64,000 nucleotides of DNA from a virus: positions 1 to 64,000 of the IMG/VR virus record IMGVR_UViG_3300028569_000016, one strand, 5' to 3'. Made by a program: the position numbers and the translations under genes. A model generated the notes under the pieces. The model saw only the letters and a program-made list of their open reading frames with translations, did no database searches and had not been told where the DNA came from. Shown here piece after piece: positions 6,451 through 12,925 of this stretch; position 1 is the first letter of the stretch; each line of letters opens with the position of its first letter.

Positions 6451-6600
6451 TTCGGGCTTGAAAAATATACAACCCATTATTATAATTCTATTACTATTTT
6501 AACCTAAACCCTTGCCACCAAACACTTTACGTCCATATACAGTATATCGGTATCCTAACCCATTGACAACACACATCTTATGAGATTCTTTGACTAAATT

Positions 6601-6688
6601 GACGTAAGTCGTTGGTACCAAATAACTTAGAGAAAATTCGGCCGGCCCGCCTTGTCGTAAGTCCTTTGCTGATAAGGGTTTACGTCAA
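6601..6688 (-). repeat. Family R double-hairpin element, copy 1
   Basis: Starts GACGTAAGTCGTTGG and ends GGGTTTACGTCAA around a GC core (CGGCCGGCCCGCC). Two stem-loops flank the core. It lies beyond the DUF932 gene, after that gene's own terminator. Confidence 0.8.
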
Positions 6689-6699
6689 GTGGCCTAGAA

Positions 6700-6736
6700 A
6701 TAAAAAGAACCGCCACCCATTGCTGAGTGGCGGCTC
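6700..6736 (-). terminator. Strong intrinsic terminator of the DUF932 gene
   Basis: Leftward, GCCGCCAC pairs with GGTGGCGG around TCAGCAATG and is followed by TTCTTTTTATTTC. It is placed 26 bases after the stop codon. Confidence 0.9.
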
Positions 6737-6761
6737 CCGTGTCAACCCCCATGACGAGGGA

Positions 6762-7712
6762 TTACAGTGCTTGGGCGAACTGCATAGCTTTTTCCAAAGC
6801 CTTGACATTGTCGTTCGCGTTCAGTCCGAACCACAGGCTGTCGAGCCGATTGTCTTCGGTGCGACCCTTGTGATAATTTAGATACTCATTATATCCGTTC
6901 ATTGCGGCCCACCATGTGCCTCTCACGCCCGTAGCACTCTGCTTCGGGCCTTCGACCAGATTCAAAATCTCGTCCATAATATTACGGGTACGAGTCTTGA
7001 TCTGATCGTCCGGCGTACCGTCGATGTCGAGCATCACCTTGACATAGCGACGAACGTCGGCCTGATTGAAGTTCTTTGACGCGAGGAACCTGAATTGCTC
7101 CGCAGTCGCTTCAAACTCCATGTTGATGTTGTCCATGATATCTCGCACATTTTCCAGATTGGTCTTGCTGGAACGTGTGTGACGAATCCGAATCAGCTTG
7201 GAACCACTACTCTTGCTATGGGCCATTGCCATTGTGTTTGCACACACAACCCGAATCGGCGTATAGCCAACCCGGATAGCGGTCGTGCCATCGTGCGAGT
7301 TGCTGAGGAGAATAAACTTCCCAACCTCGTCACCCTTCACGATTTCGCTATTGCTCCGATTCAACTGGGCAAGCACCCACACCTTCTGACCACTGTGGAG
7401 AGAACCCGCAGTATGCAGATTGCACTCACCAGCGTCGAGAAACGGCTGGAACCAATCGAATGCCTCGCTGTTTTGCAGGGGAGTATACCGTGGGCCGACA
7501 ACGCCCAAAATGCTATCGTCAGTCTTTCGGTAGGTAGCACGAGCCGGGACGGGCTGGCCGTCAGTCGTGACCAAATCCTTCAAGCCGACTTCCCAATCCA
7601 AACCAGCAGCAGTGATTGCTTCCGAAATCGTGGGAGCTTGGTCGAGTTCATTACCCAGACCGTGCCACGGGGTCGCACCAACAAACATCATCTGTTCAAC
7701 TGCATGAGCCAT
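6762..7712 (-). CDS. DUF932 (phage/plasmid-like TIGR03299) protein, 316 aa
   Basis: The N-terminus (MAHAVEQMMFVGATPWHGLG) and the central VGYTPIRVVCANTMAMA segment are characteristic of the DUF932/TIGR03299 family found in many phages and plasmids. The biochemical role is unproven; a link to DNA metabolism or recombination has been suggested for the family. The start at 7712 rather than 7718 gives 8-base spacing from GAGGA. Full length for the family. Its GC content is higher than that of the structural genes. Monocistronic: own promoter at 7755 and a strong terminator. Confidence 0.9.
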   Translation of the reverse strand: MAHAVEQMMFVGATPWHGLGNELDQAPTISEAITAAGLDWEVGLKDLVTTDGQPVPARATYRKTDDSILGVVGPRYTPLQNSEAFDWFQPFLDAGECNLHTAGSLHSGQKVWVLAQLNRSNSEIVKGDEVGKFILLSNSHDGTTAIRVGYTPIRVVCANTMAMAHSKSSGSKLIRIRHTRSSKTNLENVRDIMDNINMEFEATAEQFRFLASKNFNQADVRRYVKVMLDIDGTPDDQIKTRTRNIMDEILNLVEGPKQSATGVRGTWWAAMNGYNEYLNYHKGRTEDNRLDSLWFGLNANDNVKALEKAMQFAQAL

Positions 7713-7754
7713 TTTCATATCCTCTTAGTGTTTTTCAATCGTTCCTATGCTAGC

Positions 7755-7783
7755 ATTCTACAGTATGTTATCGTCACTGTCAA
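7755..7783 (-). promoter_or_regulatory. Early sigma70-type promoter
   Basis: TTGACA, 17 bases, TAGAAT on the minus strand, 40 bases ahead of the DUF932 start. Confidence 0.85.
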
Positions 7784-7809
7784 GCGAAAACTTTGGAAAA
7801 ATTCTTTTC

Positions 7810-7892
7810 GTCGTAAGTGGTTGGTAGATAAGGACTTACGGCGACCGGGGCCGGGCGGCTTTGCCCTAAGTCCTTTGTGGAAAGGAGTTTAG
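7810..7892 (-). repeat. Family R double-hairpin element, copy 2
   Basis: GTCGTAAGTGG pairs with AAGGACTTACGGC. The GC core is CGGGGCCGGGCGGC. The right stem starts CCCTAAGTCCTTT and ends AAAGGAGTTTAGAG. It overlaps the 3' end of the phosphoribosyltransferase gene and precedes the next promoter. Confidence 0.8.
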
Positions 7893-8357
7893 AGCAGGGA
7901 AGCCGAAGTCCCGTTTAAAGAGCTTAGAGCCTTCTTTACCAAAATAATTACATTCATCTGGTAAGTAGAAGTAAGCTCCCACGCATATAGAGCGTGGACA
8001 TTCATTGTGTAGAGTATTCTGAATTAGTTTTACAGTGGTTCCTGAACAAGTAAGATCATCAACAATAATATAATGATAAGGTGCTACTCCTTCTATATCA
8101 AAAACTGAATAACGTTTATCATCTGGTTTACGAACTACTACTATATGCTTATCTAGTACCTCAGCTATTTGTGGAACAACCATTAATCCACTAGTACCAC
8201 AACAAGCAATGCTATCAAAATTATAGTTACGCAGGTCCTTCACTGCGTCCATAATAATCTTATTTCTATACTGATGATTCAGTATAATAGATGTGTGAGA
8301 GGAACCCTGAATTACTTTACCATCGTTAGTCTTTCTGTGGCTATCAATGGTAAACAT
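7866..8357 (-). CDS. Phosphoribosyltransferase-fold protein, 163 aa
   Basis: Residues about 106-122 read YIIVDDLTCSGTTVKLI, the PRPP-binding loop of type I phosphoribosyltransferases (hydrophobic strand, two acidic residues, then T/S-G-T-T). The upstream SIACCGTSGLMVVPQIAE segment matches the conserved first strand and helix. It may salvage nucleobases or make nucleotides; the substrate is not predictable. The start at 8357 lies only 4 bases from a tRNA-like element, so both may share one transcript. The C-terminus runs into an R element. Confidence 0.8.
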   Translation of the reverse strand: MFTIDSHRKTNDGKVIQGSSHTSIILNHQYRNKIIMDAVKDLRNYNFDSIACCGTSGLMVVPQIAEVLDKHIVVVRKPDDKRYSVFDIEGVAPYHYIIVDDLTCSGTTVKLIQNTLHNECPRSICVGAYFYLPDECNYFGKEGSKLFKRDFGFPALNSFPQRT

Positions 8358-8361
8358 AAAA

Positions 8362-8442
8362 GTGGATGGTACGATTCGAACGTACAGCTAATTAAGAAAG
8401 AAATAAAGAATATATAGTCTAGACCCACCTAGAAGCATCCAC
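8362..8442 (-). tRNA. tRNA-like element with abnormal anticodon arm
   Basis: A 7-bp acceptor stem (GTGGATG/CATCCAC), a D-arm-like TCTA/TAGA stem and a T arm (GTACG-TTCGAAT-CGTAC) are clear on the minus strand. Between D and T arms about 32 AU-rich bases form no standard 5-bp anticodon stem. It may be a degenerate tRNA, a tRNA mimic, or a substrate for RNase P or Z. Directly upstream of the phosphoribosyltransferase gene. Confidence 0.5.
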
Positions 8443-8446
8443 GATA

Positions 8447-8621
8447 TTAATCGTCATCATCTTCCGAAATTCCTGGATAATAATTCTTTCCATAGGACGG
8501 AACTTCATCATCCTCTTCTGCATCTTGCATCCAAGGTTCTTCATCTATACCAAGATCCTCAGTATTCTCTTAAGAGATCGTCGTAGTTATAATTATATCC
8601 ATCATAATCTTCATATCGCAT
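8447..8621 (-). CDS. Small acidic protein split by a +1 frame change
   Basis: AAAGGA precedes ATG 8621. The first frame reads MRYEDYDGYNYNYDDLLREY and stops at TGA (8559-8561). Shifting +1 at that stop opens EDLGIDEEPWMQDAEEDDE through to TAA at 8447-8449, giving an acidic protein of about 57 residues. A +1 shift on UGA is how bacterial prfB is decoded, but a mutation or an assembly error is equally possible. Confidence 0.5.
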
Positions 8622-8643
8622 AGCAAATCCTTTTCTTATCCCT

Positions 8644-8672
8644 ATTCTACACTAACTAACAACAATTGTCAA
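8644..8672 (-). promoter_or_regulatory. Early sigma70-type promoter
   Basis: TTGACA, 17 bases, TAGAAT on the minus strand, directly after the tRNA-Lys 3' end. It drives the acidic gene, the tRNA-like element and the phosphoribosyltransferase. Confidence 0.85.
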
Positions 8673-8673
8673 G

Positions 8674-8746
8674 TGGGCCCTCGGGGACTCGAACCCCGAA
8701 CCTAAGAGTTAAAAGCTCCTTGCTCTGCCAATTGAGCTAAAGGCCC
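8674..8746 (-). tRNA. tRNA-Lys (UUU)
   Basis: Cloverleaf on the minus strand: acceptor GGGCCTT/AGGGCCC, anticodon loop CTTTTAA, T arm GGTTCGAGTCC type. CCA is not encoded. It sits 6 bases downstream of the 8753-8926 gene. Confidence 0.93.
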
Positions 8747-8752
8747 GCCGTA

Positions 8753-8926
8753 TTATTCGGTTACGGTAATTTCTTCGTAGGAATAACTTTGAATATTCTC
8801 AGTTGTAAAATCATATAGCTTATCGAATACATCAGCCCAATCAAAATCCTCTTGCATGGACAGTTGAATGTCGGCCAGAGTCTTACCATCCTCAGTCAAA
8901 ATATCATAGATGCGAAGGTTCTTCAT
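8753..8926 (-). CDS. Hypothetical protein, 57 aa
   Basis: The start at 8926 (MKNLRIYDILTEDGKTLADI) follows GAAAGGAAA. The longer frame to 8950 would begin at the predicted transcription start, so I reject it. The protein is acidic (FDWADVFDKLYDF). It is transcribed with tRNA-Lys downstream. Family unknown. Confidence 0.75.
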   Translation of the reverse strand: MKNLRIYDILTEDGKTLADIQLSMQEDFDWADVFDKLYDFTTENIQSYSYEEITVTE

Positions 8927-8951
8927 CGTCACTTTCCTTTCTTGTTCCAAC

Positions 8952-8980
8952 AGTCTACCATACTCTTATTGGCTTGTCAA
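8952..8980 (-). promoter_or_regulatory. Early sigma70-type promoter
   Basis: TTGACA, 17 bases, TAGACT on the minus strand. Confidence 0.8.
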
Positions 8981-9000
8981 GGATTCAGAGTTGAAAAATT

Positions 9001-9207
9001 TTATTTTTCTAGTCCTATATAGTTAATAGGCTTAACTCTTTGACTCATAACAGGATAGCTATCACAAGATTCTTGTTCAGATGTCTTGTCTATAAAATTA
9101 ACATAATACCCATCGACATTAGTTCCAGTAATTCTTGCTCTGCTAGCAGAATATTCTGTAGTTTCTACCCATACCATATCGCCAACATCATGCCTAATAT
9201 GAAACAT
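9001..9207 (-). CDS. Hypothetical SH3-like protein, 68 aa
   Basis: Begins MFHIRHDVGDMVWVETTEYS, a G-D-x-V-W-V pattern typical of small SH3/KOW-like beta barrels. It starts 8 bases after the tRNA-Glu gene with no good ribosome-binding site, implying a shared tRNA-mRNA transcript cut by tRNA processing. Function unknown. Confidence 0.65.
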   Translation of the reverse strand: MFHIRHDVGDMVWVETTEYSASRARITGTNVDGYYVNFIDKTSEQESCDSYPVMSQRVKPINYIGLEK

Positions 9208-9214
9208 TATTAAA

Positions 9215-9286
9215 TGACCCTATTGAGAATCGAACTCAAATCTACAGCGTGAAAGGCTGTCGTCCTAGCCGTTAGACTATAGGGCC
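9215..9286 (-). tRNA. tRNA-Glu (UUC)
   Basis: Acceptor GGCCCTA/TAGGGTC, anticodon stem ACAGC/GCTGT with loop CTTTCAC. CCA not encoded. Confidence 0.93.
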
Positions 9287-9317
9287 AGCCATCATAACCC
9301 AAACATCAGCCTCCGAG

Positions 9318-9393
9318 TAGGGCGTGTACGAGTCGAACGTACCTATGATCACCTTATAAGAGTGACGGATGCTACCGGCTTACCTTACGCCCC
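9318..9393 (-). tRNA. tRNA-Ile (UAU)
   Basis: Acceptor GGGGCGT/ACGCCCT, anticodon loop CTTATAA, T arm GTACG-TTCGACT-CGTAC. A UAU anticodon reads AUA directly, unlike the usual bacterial CAU tRNA, which needs lysidine modification. CCA not encoded. Confidence 0.9.
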
Positions 9394-9403
9394 GTGTTGT
9401 TCA

Positions 9404-9432
9404 ATCATACTCTGTGTATCGACAAGAGTCAA
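9404..9432 (-). promoter_or_regulatory. Early sigma70-type promoter for tRNA-Ile/Glu
   Basis: TTGACT, 17 bases, TATGAT on the minus strand, just ahead of tRNA-Ile. Confidence 0.75.
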
Positions 9433-9450
9433 GACCAACCTTTAAAAAAT

Positions 9451-9530
9451 CCTAAGTCGTTATGGGGTAAGCACTTACGTCAAACGCGGCCCGCCACATT
9501 CGTTCTAAGTCCTTTCATACCAACAACTTA
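9451..9530 (-). repeat. Family R double-hairpin element, copy 3
   Basis: CCTAAGTCGTTATGGGGTAAGCACTTACGTC-type left stem; core GCGGCCCGCC; a weaker right stem (TTCTAAGTCC). It follows the five-tRNA cluster and precedes the next tRNA promoter. Confidence 0.7.
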
Positions 9531-9531
9531 G

Positions 9532-9614
9532 TGGTAGATGCTGGGTTCGAACCAGCGAAGGCGATAGCCAGCAGATTTACAGTCTGCCCTCGTTGTCCAC
9601 TTGAGTAATCTACC
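9532..9614 (-). tRNA. tRNA-Tyr (GUA)
   Basis: Acceptor GGTAGAT/ATCTACC, anticodon stem GCAGA/TCTGC with loop CTGTAAA, and a long variable arm as expected for bacterial tRNA-Tyr. CCA not encoded. Confidence 0.93.
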
Positions 9615-9617
9615 TAA

Positions 9618-9704
9618 CGGAATACGAAAGAATCGAACTTTCACCGGGTTTATCCGGACAGCTTTAGCAAAGCTGCGTAACAAGCCAGTATTTACCTGTA
9701 TTCC
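9618..9704 (-). tRNA. tRNA-Ser (GCU)
   Basis: Acceptor GGAATAC/GTATTCC, anticodon loop TTGCTAA, and a class II variable arm (CCGG-ATAAA-CCGG). Confidence 0.92.
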
Positions 9705-9717
9705 ATTTTATTATAAG

Positions 9718-9789
9718 CTGTGAGGGTCAGAGTCGGACTGACATTGACCAAATTAACAGTTTGGGGCATTACCATTATGCTACCTCACA
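9718..9789 (-). tRNA. tRNA-Asn (GUU)
   Basis: Acceptor TGTGAGG/CCTCACA, anticodon stem CCAAA/TTTGG with loop CTGTTAA, T arm GTCAG-TCCGACT-CTGAC. The T loop starts TCC rather than TTC. Confidence 0.9.
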
Positions 9790-9794
9790 TCAAG

Positions 9795-9865
9795 TTCCGG
9801 GACTACGACTTGAACGTAGAAAAAAAGAATCAAAATCTTTTGTGATACCATTTCACCATCCCGGA
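9795..9865 (-). tRNA. tRNA-Gln (UUG)
   Basis: Acceptor TCCGGGA/TCCCGGA, anticodon stem AAAGA/TCTTT with loop TTTTGAT, T arm CTACG-TTCAAGT-CGTAG. Confidence 0.92.
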
Positions 9866-9866
9866 G

Positions 9867-9940
9867 AGCTCCTGGCCGGGTACGATCCGGCGACATTTAG
9901 TTCACAAAACTAACACTCTACCAACTGAGTTACAGGAGCC
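9867..9940 (-). tRNA. tRNA-His (GUG)
   Basis: Acceptor GCTCCTG/CAGGAGC with an extra 5' G (the -1 G typical of tRNA-His), anticodon stem TTAGT/ACTAA with loop TTTGTGA. First of a five-tRNA transcript; one base separates it from tRNA-Gln. Confidence 0.92.
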
Positions 9941-9948
9941 TACTAACT

Positions 9949-9977
9949 ATTATAATCAATACTCCCCACTATCGCAA
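9949..9977 (-). promoter_or_regulatory. tRNA cluster promoter
   Basis: TTGCGA, 17 bases, TATAAT on the minus strand, ending a few bases before tRNA-His. Confidence 0.75.
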
Positions 9978-9989
9978 GCCCGCCTATTT

Positions 9990-10349
9990 TCAGCGGATCG
10001 GGTTCGTGTTCGCTTGGGGCGATTGTCCATAACGGTGTGACGGTGTTCCTTGTGTCCCGTAGGAACCTGCCACTGCGGACGAACCTTGATTTTGATATGG
10101 TTGCGGCGTGGTCTGGTATCGTCGTTGTTGTGGAGCGTAATCATGCCAAATTCCGGTTTCATGTAAGTAAAAAACTTTGTCAATATTAGGATCGTAACCC
10201 ATTAAGCAATATTGTATCGGGTAGACTGGTTTTGTCAAGACTTGTTTTTGTGGAAGTCTGGATAATTTTATATCACCTTTTTGATAATCTTTTACACCAT
10301 TATAAGCCAATCCTAAAACAGCAATCAGAATCCCAACCCACTGGATCAT
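9990..10349 (-). CDS. Membrane-anchored low-complexity protein, 119 aa
   Basis: The start at 10349 (MIQWVGILIAVLGLAYNGV) is chosen because AAGGAA lies 8 bases upstream. The first about 19 residues form a signal anchor. The middle holds a folded-looking YCLMGYDPNIDKVFYLHETG. The last about 50 residues are Gln/Pro/Ser/Gly-rich and probably disordered. No clear promoter is seen. Function unknown; it could be a membrane tether. Confidence 0.7.
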   Translation of the reverse strand: MIQWVGILIAVLGLAYNGVKDYQKGDIKLSRLPQKQVLTKPVYPIQYCLMGYDPNIDKVFYLHETGIWHDYAPQQRRYQTTPQPYQNQGSSAVAGSYGTQGTPSHRYGQSPQANTNPIR

Positions 10350-10439
10350 CTGTCCGTTCCTTTTTGGTTCTCTCTTCGTTTCCATACCATATTATCGACC
10401 AATCCAGCAGGGAAACTTTAGAAGATTTTTGAATTTACT

Positions 10440-10522
10440 CTAAAGTGTTGTGGAATAAGGACTTACGTCAAAGTCGGGCGGCCCCGCTCGCCCTAAGTGC
10501 TTACGCAGTAAGGGTTTGCGGA
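10440..10522 (-). repeat. Family R double-hairpin element, copy 4
   Basis: Left stem around AAAGTGTTGTGGAATAAGGACTT, core GTCGGGCGGCCCCGC, right stem CCCTAAGTGCTTACG/GTAAGGGTTTGCG. It begins 5 bases after the stop of the 10528-10758 gene. Confidence 0.75.
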
Positions 10523-10527
10523 AAGTC

Positions 10528-10758
10528 TTATTCGATACTCCATCCTGCATCTTTTAGAATATGAGTAGTATGCAATACACAAGTATGTCCATCAGCATTT
10601 TTATAGTCTCTATATCCACGTTCATCAAGATAGATATGCTCATCTAGTGTATCATTTTCATTTGTTTCCCAGATAGCATCCATCGCAGCATCCCGTGGAC
10701 ATTTATTACAAGAGTAAATTATTTCTAGAGTTCCACACTTGATATAATACTTTGCCAT
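10528..10758 (-). CDS. Hypothetical protein, 76 aa
   Basis: Begins MAKYYIKCGTLEIIYSCNKC, with a CNKC pair and later C and H residues that could bind a metal. AGGGGA lies upstream of the ATG and it starts 2 bases after the kinase-like gene, so the two are co-transcribed. Family unknown. Confidence 0.75.
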   Translation of the reverse strand: MAKYYIKCGTLEIIYSCNKCPRDAAMDAIWETNENDTLDEHIYLDERGYRDYKNADGHTCVLHTTHILKDAGWSIE

Positions 10759-10760
10759 TA

Positions 10761-11339
10761 TTATCCCCTGTCTCTAAATTGTTGGCAGCGAACACAATTA
10801 CAAACCCCATAACTATCAACATAGTTGTCATCATCAGCATCGTAATCAAACTCTCCATAAATATCTGCAACCCATGAACTGAAACTTTCAACCCCAAGGT
10901 CGATAGCAACCGGAACCCATGAACCCCTGCGTCGAACATAACCAAAATTACCCTTATGGCTATCGTTATAGTCTAGTCCATGTTCATTCAAGTCATAAAC
11001 TAATTCAGAAATAGTAGTACCATTACTACATTCACTCTGAAAACATTCACCATCACAATTTTCATCATCATGACACACCGGCATAGGTTTAGCAACTTCG
11101 GTCAAATAACCATAAGCAGTTAATTCCCCATCGTGTCTACGAATCATACCAACATCCCCATATACCATAGGGGCCAAATCAAATTGAGCCAGATGCTTTT
11201 GAACCCGATGGGCAAACTCGGCCTCTTGTTTATTCTCAAACTCTTTGAAGCCCACACGCTTCCGGCCAATCTTCTTATCTTTGATAATATAGAAAGCATT
11301 TTTACTTCCTGCATCATCATACAATCCAACGTAGCTCAT
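10761..11339 (-). CDS. Protein-kinase-fold-like protein, 192 aa
   Basis: Start at 11339 (MSYVGLYDDAGSKNAFYII) with AAGGA upstream. The C-terminal half has LNEHGLDYNDSHKGNFGYV followed by VAIDLGVESF, which parallels the catalytic loop (H/L-x-D-x-x-x-x-N) and metal-binding (DFG-like) segment of kinase folds. The Gly-rich loop and Lys are not evident, so activity is doubtful. A cysteine cluster (CHDDENCDGECFQSEC) sits at about residue 93 and CNCVRC near the C-terminus. It could bind zinc. Co-transcribed with the downstream 76-aa gene. Confidence 0.6.
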   Translation of the reverse strand: MSYVGLYDDAGSKNAFYIIKDKKIGRKRVGFKEFENKQEAEFAHRVQKHLAQFDLAPMVYGDVGMIRRHDGELTAYGYLTEVAKPMPVCHDDENCDGECFQSECSNGTTISELVYDLNEHGLDYNDSHKGNFGYVRRRGSWVPVAIDLGVESFSSWVADIYGEFDYDADDDNYVDSYGVCNCVRCQQFRDRG

Positions 11340-11350
11340 ACCAATTCCTT

Positions 11351-12064
11351 TCAATGATTTAAAAACAAAACATTCGCAAGCCCCTTGACGCAGAGATTAC
11401 ATTCTATCGAATCTTTCGTCCCGGTGCAAGTGACACCACCAGCTTGTCGGCCCCGTCGCATTTCTGGACAAGTGACATATCGTTCATCGTCGATAATAGC
11501 AAGTTTGGGGAGAGATTTTCTCCACGCTTCGATCTTAGCTTTTCCTCTTGGCTTTTTGGTACTGTAGACATTAGCAGTGTCACACCATGCGAAATATTTG
11601 AATCCCGCTCGACTTGCTGCCTCTTTATGATCTCGATTATGAACACTAGCATATACCACCATATACTTTCCAAGCATGGTAATAATCCGTTCATCGTAGA
11701 TATGAGTATAGACCCACATCTCTGGGAGAGTCTTACCATCGGCAAGAATACTCTCACAAGCCCACACGATATTCTGGACATATTCAATATCCAGTTCATT
11801 GTTTTTCATGAAATCTCCGCGTTCGTGATAGCGGATAGCAACATTTTTCTTGATAGCTTCCAGAATCATAGCACGAATCAGATTCTTGTCTGTAATGATA
11901 TTTCGCAAACCAACAGCCCGACTATTCTTGAAAAGATTTTCCGTAGCTTCGGCATAACAGCCGTCGCCCAAGAAATCGCAAGATGGAGGACAAGTATCGC
12001 CCACCGCACGACTCACGACCAAACAACCGTCACCCAACTTCTCATTACCCTTACTGAACTGCAT
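11351..12064 (-). CDS. GP88-family phage protein, 237 aa
   Basis: Matches the pattern of the actinophage gene product 88 family that I recall: FSKGNEKLGDGCLVVSR near the start, CPPSCDFLGDGCYAEA, IRYHERGDF, VYTHIYD, and a C-terminus with CPEMRRGRQAGGVTCTGT then CNLCVKGLANVLF. The conserved cysteines suggest metal or iron-sulfur binding. Function is unknown in the family. AGGAG precedes the start and it has its own promoter. Confidence 0.85.
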   Translation of the reverse strand: MQFSKGNEKLGDGCLVVSRAVGDTCPPSCDFLGDGCYAEATENLFKNSRAVGLRNIITDKNLIRAMILEAIKKNVAIRYHERGDFMKNNELDIEYVQNIVWACESILADGKTLPEMWVYTHIYDERIITMLGKYMVVYASVHNRDHKEAASRAGFKYFAWCDTANVYSTKKPRGKAKIEAWRKSLPKLAIIDDERYVTCPEMRRGRQAGGVTCTGTKDSIECNLCVKGLANVLFLNH

Positions 12065-12089
12065 AGCGTTTTCTCCTAGTGATACCTGG

Positions 12090-12118
12090 ATTGTATACCA
12101 TTAGTATCGGAGTGTCAA
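12090..12118 (-). promoter_or_regulatory. Early sigma70-type promoter
   Basis: TTGACA, 17 bases, TACAAT on the minus strand, for the GP88-like gene and probably the kinase-like genes beyond. Confidence 0.8.
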
Positions 12119-12145
12119 GAGATAATCTTGAAGAAATTATGTTTT

Positions 12146-12231
12146 GATGCAAACCCTTGTGGCATAAGCACTTACGACGCGGCGGGCCGCCCGGCTTTGC
12201 TCTAAGTCTTTACTGGCAAAGAGTTTACAAC
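12146..12231 (-). repeat. Family R double-hairpin element, copy 5
   Basis: Left arm ends ATAAGCACTTACGACG; core CGGCGGGCCGCCCGGC, itself nearly palindromic; right arm CTCTAAGTCTTTACTG ending AAAGAGTTTACAA. It lies between the tRNA-Asp 3' end and the next promoter. Confidence 0.75.
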
Positions 12232-12234
12232 AAA

Positions 12235-12308
12235 CGAGAGTGACGGGACTCGAACCCGCAACCTTCGGCTTGACAAGCCGACGATCTAACCAATTGATCT
12301 ACACCCCC
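12235..12308 (-). tRNA. tRNA-Asp (GUC)
   Basis: Acceptor GGGGGTG/CACTCTC with two G-U pairs, anticodon stem TCGGC/GCCGA with loop TTGTCAA, T arm GCGGG-TTCGAGT-CCCGT. Confidence 0.92.
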
Positions 12309-12313
12309 AACAA

Positions 12314-12387
12314 TAACCCCGGAGGGACTCGAACCCCCAACCTAGCGGATAGAAGCCGCTCGCTCTATCCAATTGAGCTACGGAGTC
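12314..12387 (-). tRNA. tRNA-Arg (UCU)
   Basis: Acceptor GACTCCG/CGGGGTT, anticodon stem AGCGG/CCGCT with loop CTTCTAT, reading AGA/AGG. Shares a transcript with tRNA-Asp. Confidence 0.9.
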
Positions 12388-12400
12388 GTCTCGTCAATAC

Positions 12401-12433
12401 CGCAAGCCCCCACAGCGTCCTGTGGAGGCTCGC
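12401..12433 (-). terminator. Strong hairpin after the 12459-12719 gene
   Basis: GCGAGCCTCCACAG pairs with CTGTGGGGGCTTGCG leftward. No U tract follows, so it may be an attenuator or processing site ahead of the tRNAs rather than a full terminator. Confidence 0.6.
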
Positions 12434-12458
12434 AGTCATTATAACTCCTTAGAGTCTA

Positions 12459-12719
12459 TCACGCAACCGCTTCCGCTGTTGCCTTACCAGACTTCGTTGC
12501 CTTGTGGCCGTCACCGGCCTCCTTGACACCGATCCCGAACTTACGGTTACGGGCAACCTTCCAACCCTGCTCACTATACTCCTTCACGCCATCGGCCTTG
12601 ACGAGAGCAAGAGTCTCGCTCGGCAGACCATCAGCAAGAGCCTGACGCAGCGTATCTTCCACCACATCCGTATCAAGAACATCCGAAGCAATCGTCACGT
12701 TGAAACTAAAAGCCTTCAT
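12459..12719 (-). CDS. Hypothetical protein, 86 aa, GC-rich
   Basis: Begins MKAFSFNVTIASDVLDTDVV with GGAGG upstream. A folded beta-alpha first part is followed by a Lys/Ala/Gly-rich tail (HKATKSGKATAEAVA). Its codon usage is much richer in GC than the late genes. Two tandem promoters precede it, suggesting high expression. Family unknown. Confidence 0.75.
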   Translation of the reverse strand: MKAFSFNVTIASDVLDTDVVEDTLRQALADGLPSETLALVKADGVKEYSEQGWKVARNRKFGIGVKEAGDGHKATKSGKATAEAVA

Positions 12720-12769
12720 AATATAAAACCTCCAAAGTAATTGTAAAACTAACTCAATCGTACGGTATC

Positions 12770-12798
12770 AGTATACGCTACTAATACTCACTTGTCAA
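12770..12798 (-). promoter_or_regulatory. Early sigma70-type promoter (proximal)
   Basis: TTGACA, 17 bases, TATACT on the minus strand. Confidence 0.85.
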
Positions 12799-12859
12799 GT
12801 CCGTCGTGATGGTTTCTTATGTTGTGCATCGTCGTGGGGTCTTGACTTGTGATACTCTC

Positions 12860-12888
12860 ATTCTACAGTATAGTATCGTCATTGTCAA
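12860..12888 (-). promoter_or_regulatory. Early sigma70-type promoter (distal)
   Basis: TTGACA, 17 bases, TAGAAT on the minus strand, 90 bases upstream of the proximal one. Confidence 0.8.
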
Positions 12889-12925
12889 GGGCGAACTTGA
12901 GCGTTGTTGAAAGATTTTTGATTTT

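Noticed and set aside
6500-6576. Leftward 25-codon frame MCVVNGLGYRYTVYGRKV...
   Set aside because: Coding-like but without a ribosome-binding site or coupling to another gene.
7095-7892. Rightward 265-codon frame across the DUF932 gene
   Set aside because: Antisense shadow of a clear family gene, extended by low stop frequency in GC-rich DNA; no ribosome-binding site.
11444-12079. Rightward 211-codon frame over the GP88-like gene
   Set aside because: Shadow of the well-supported leftward gene.
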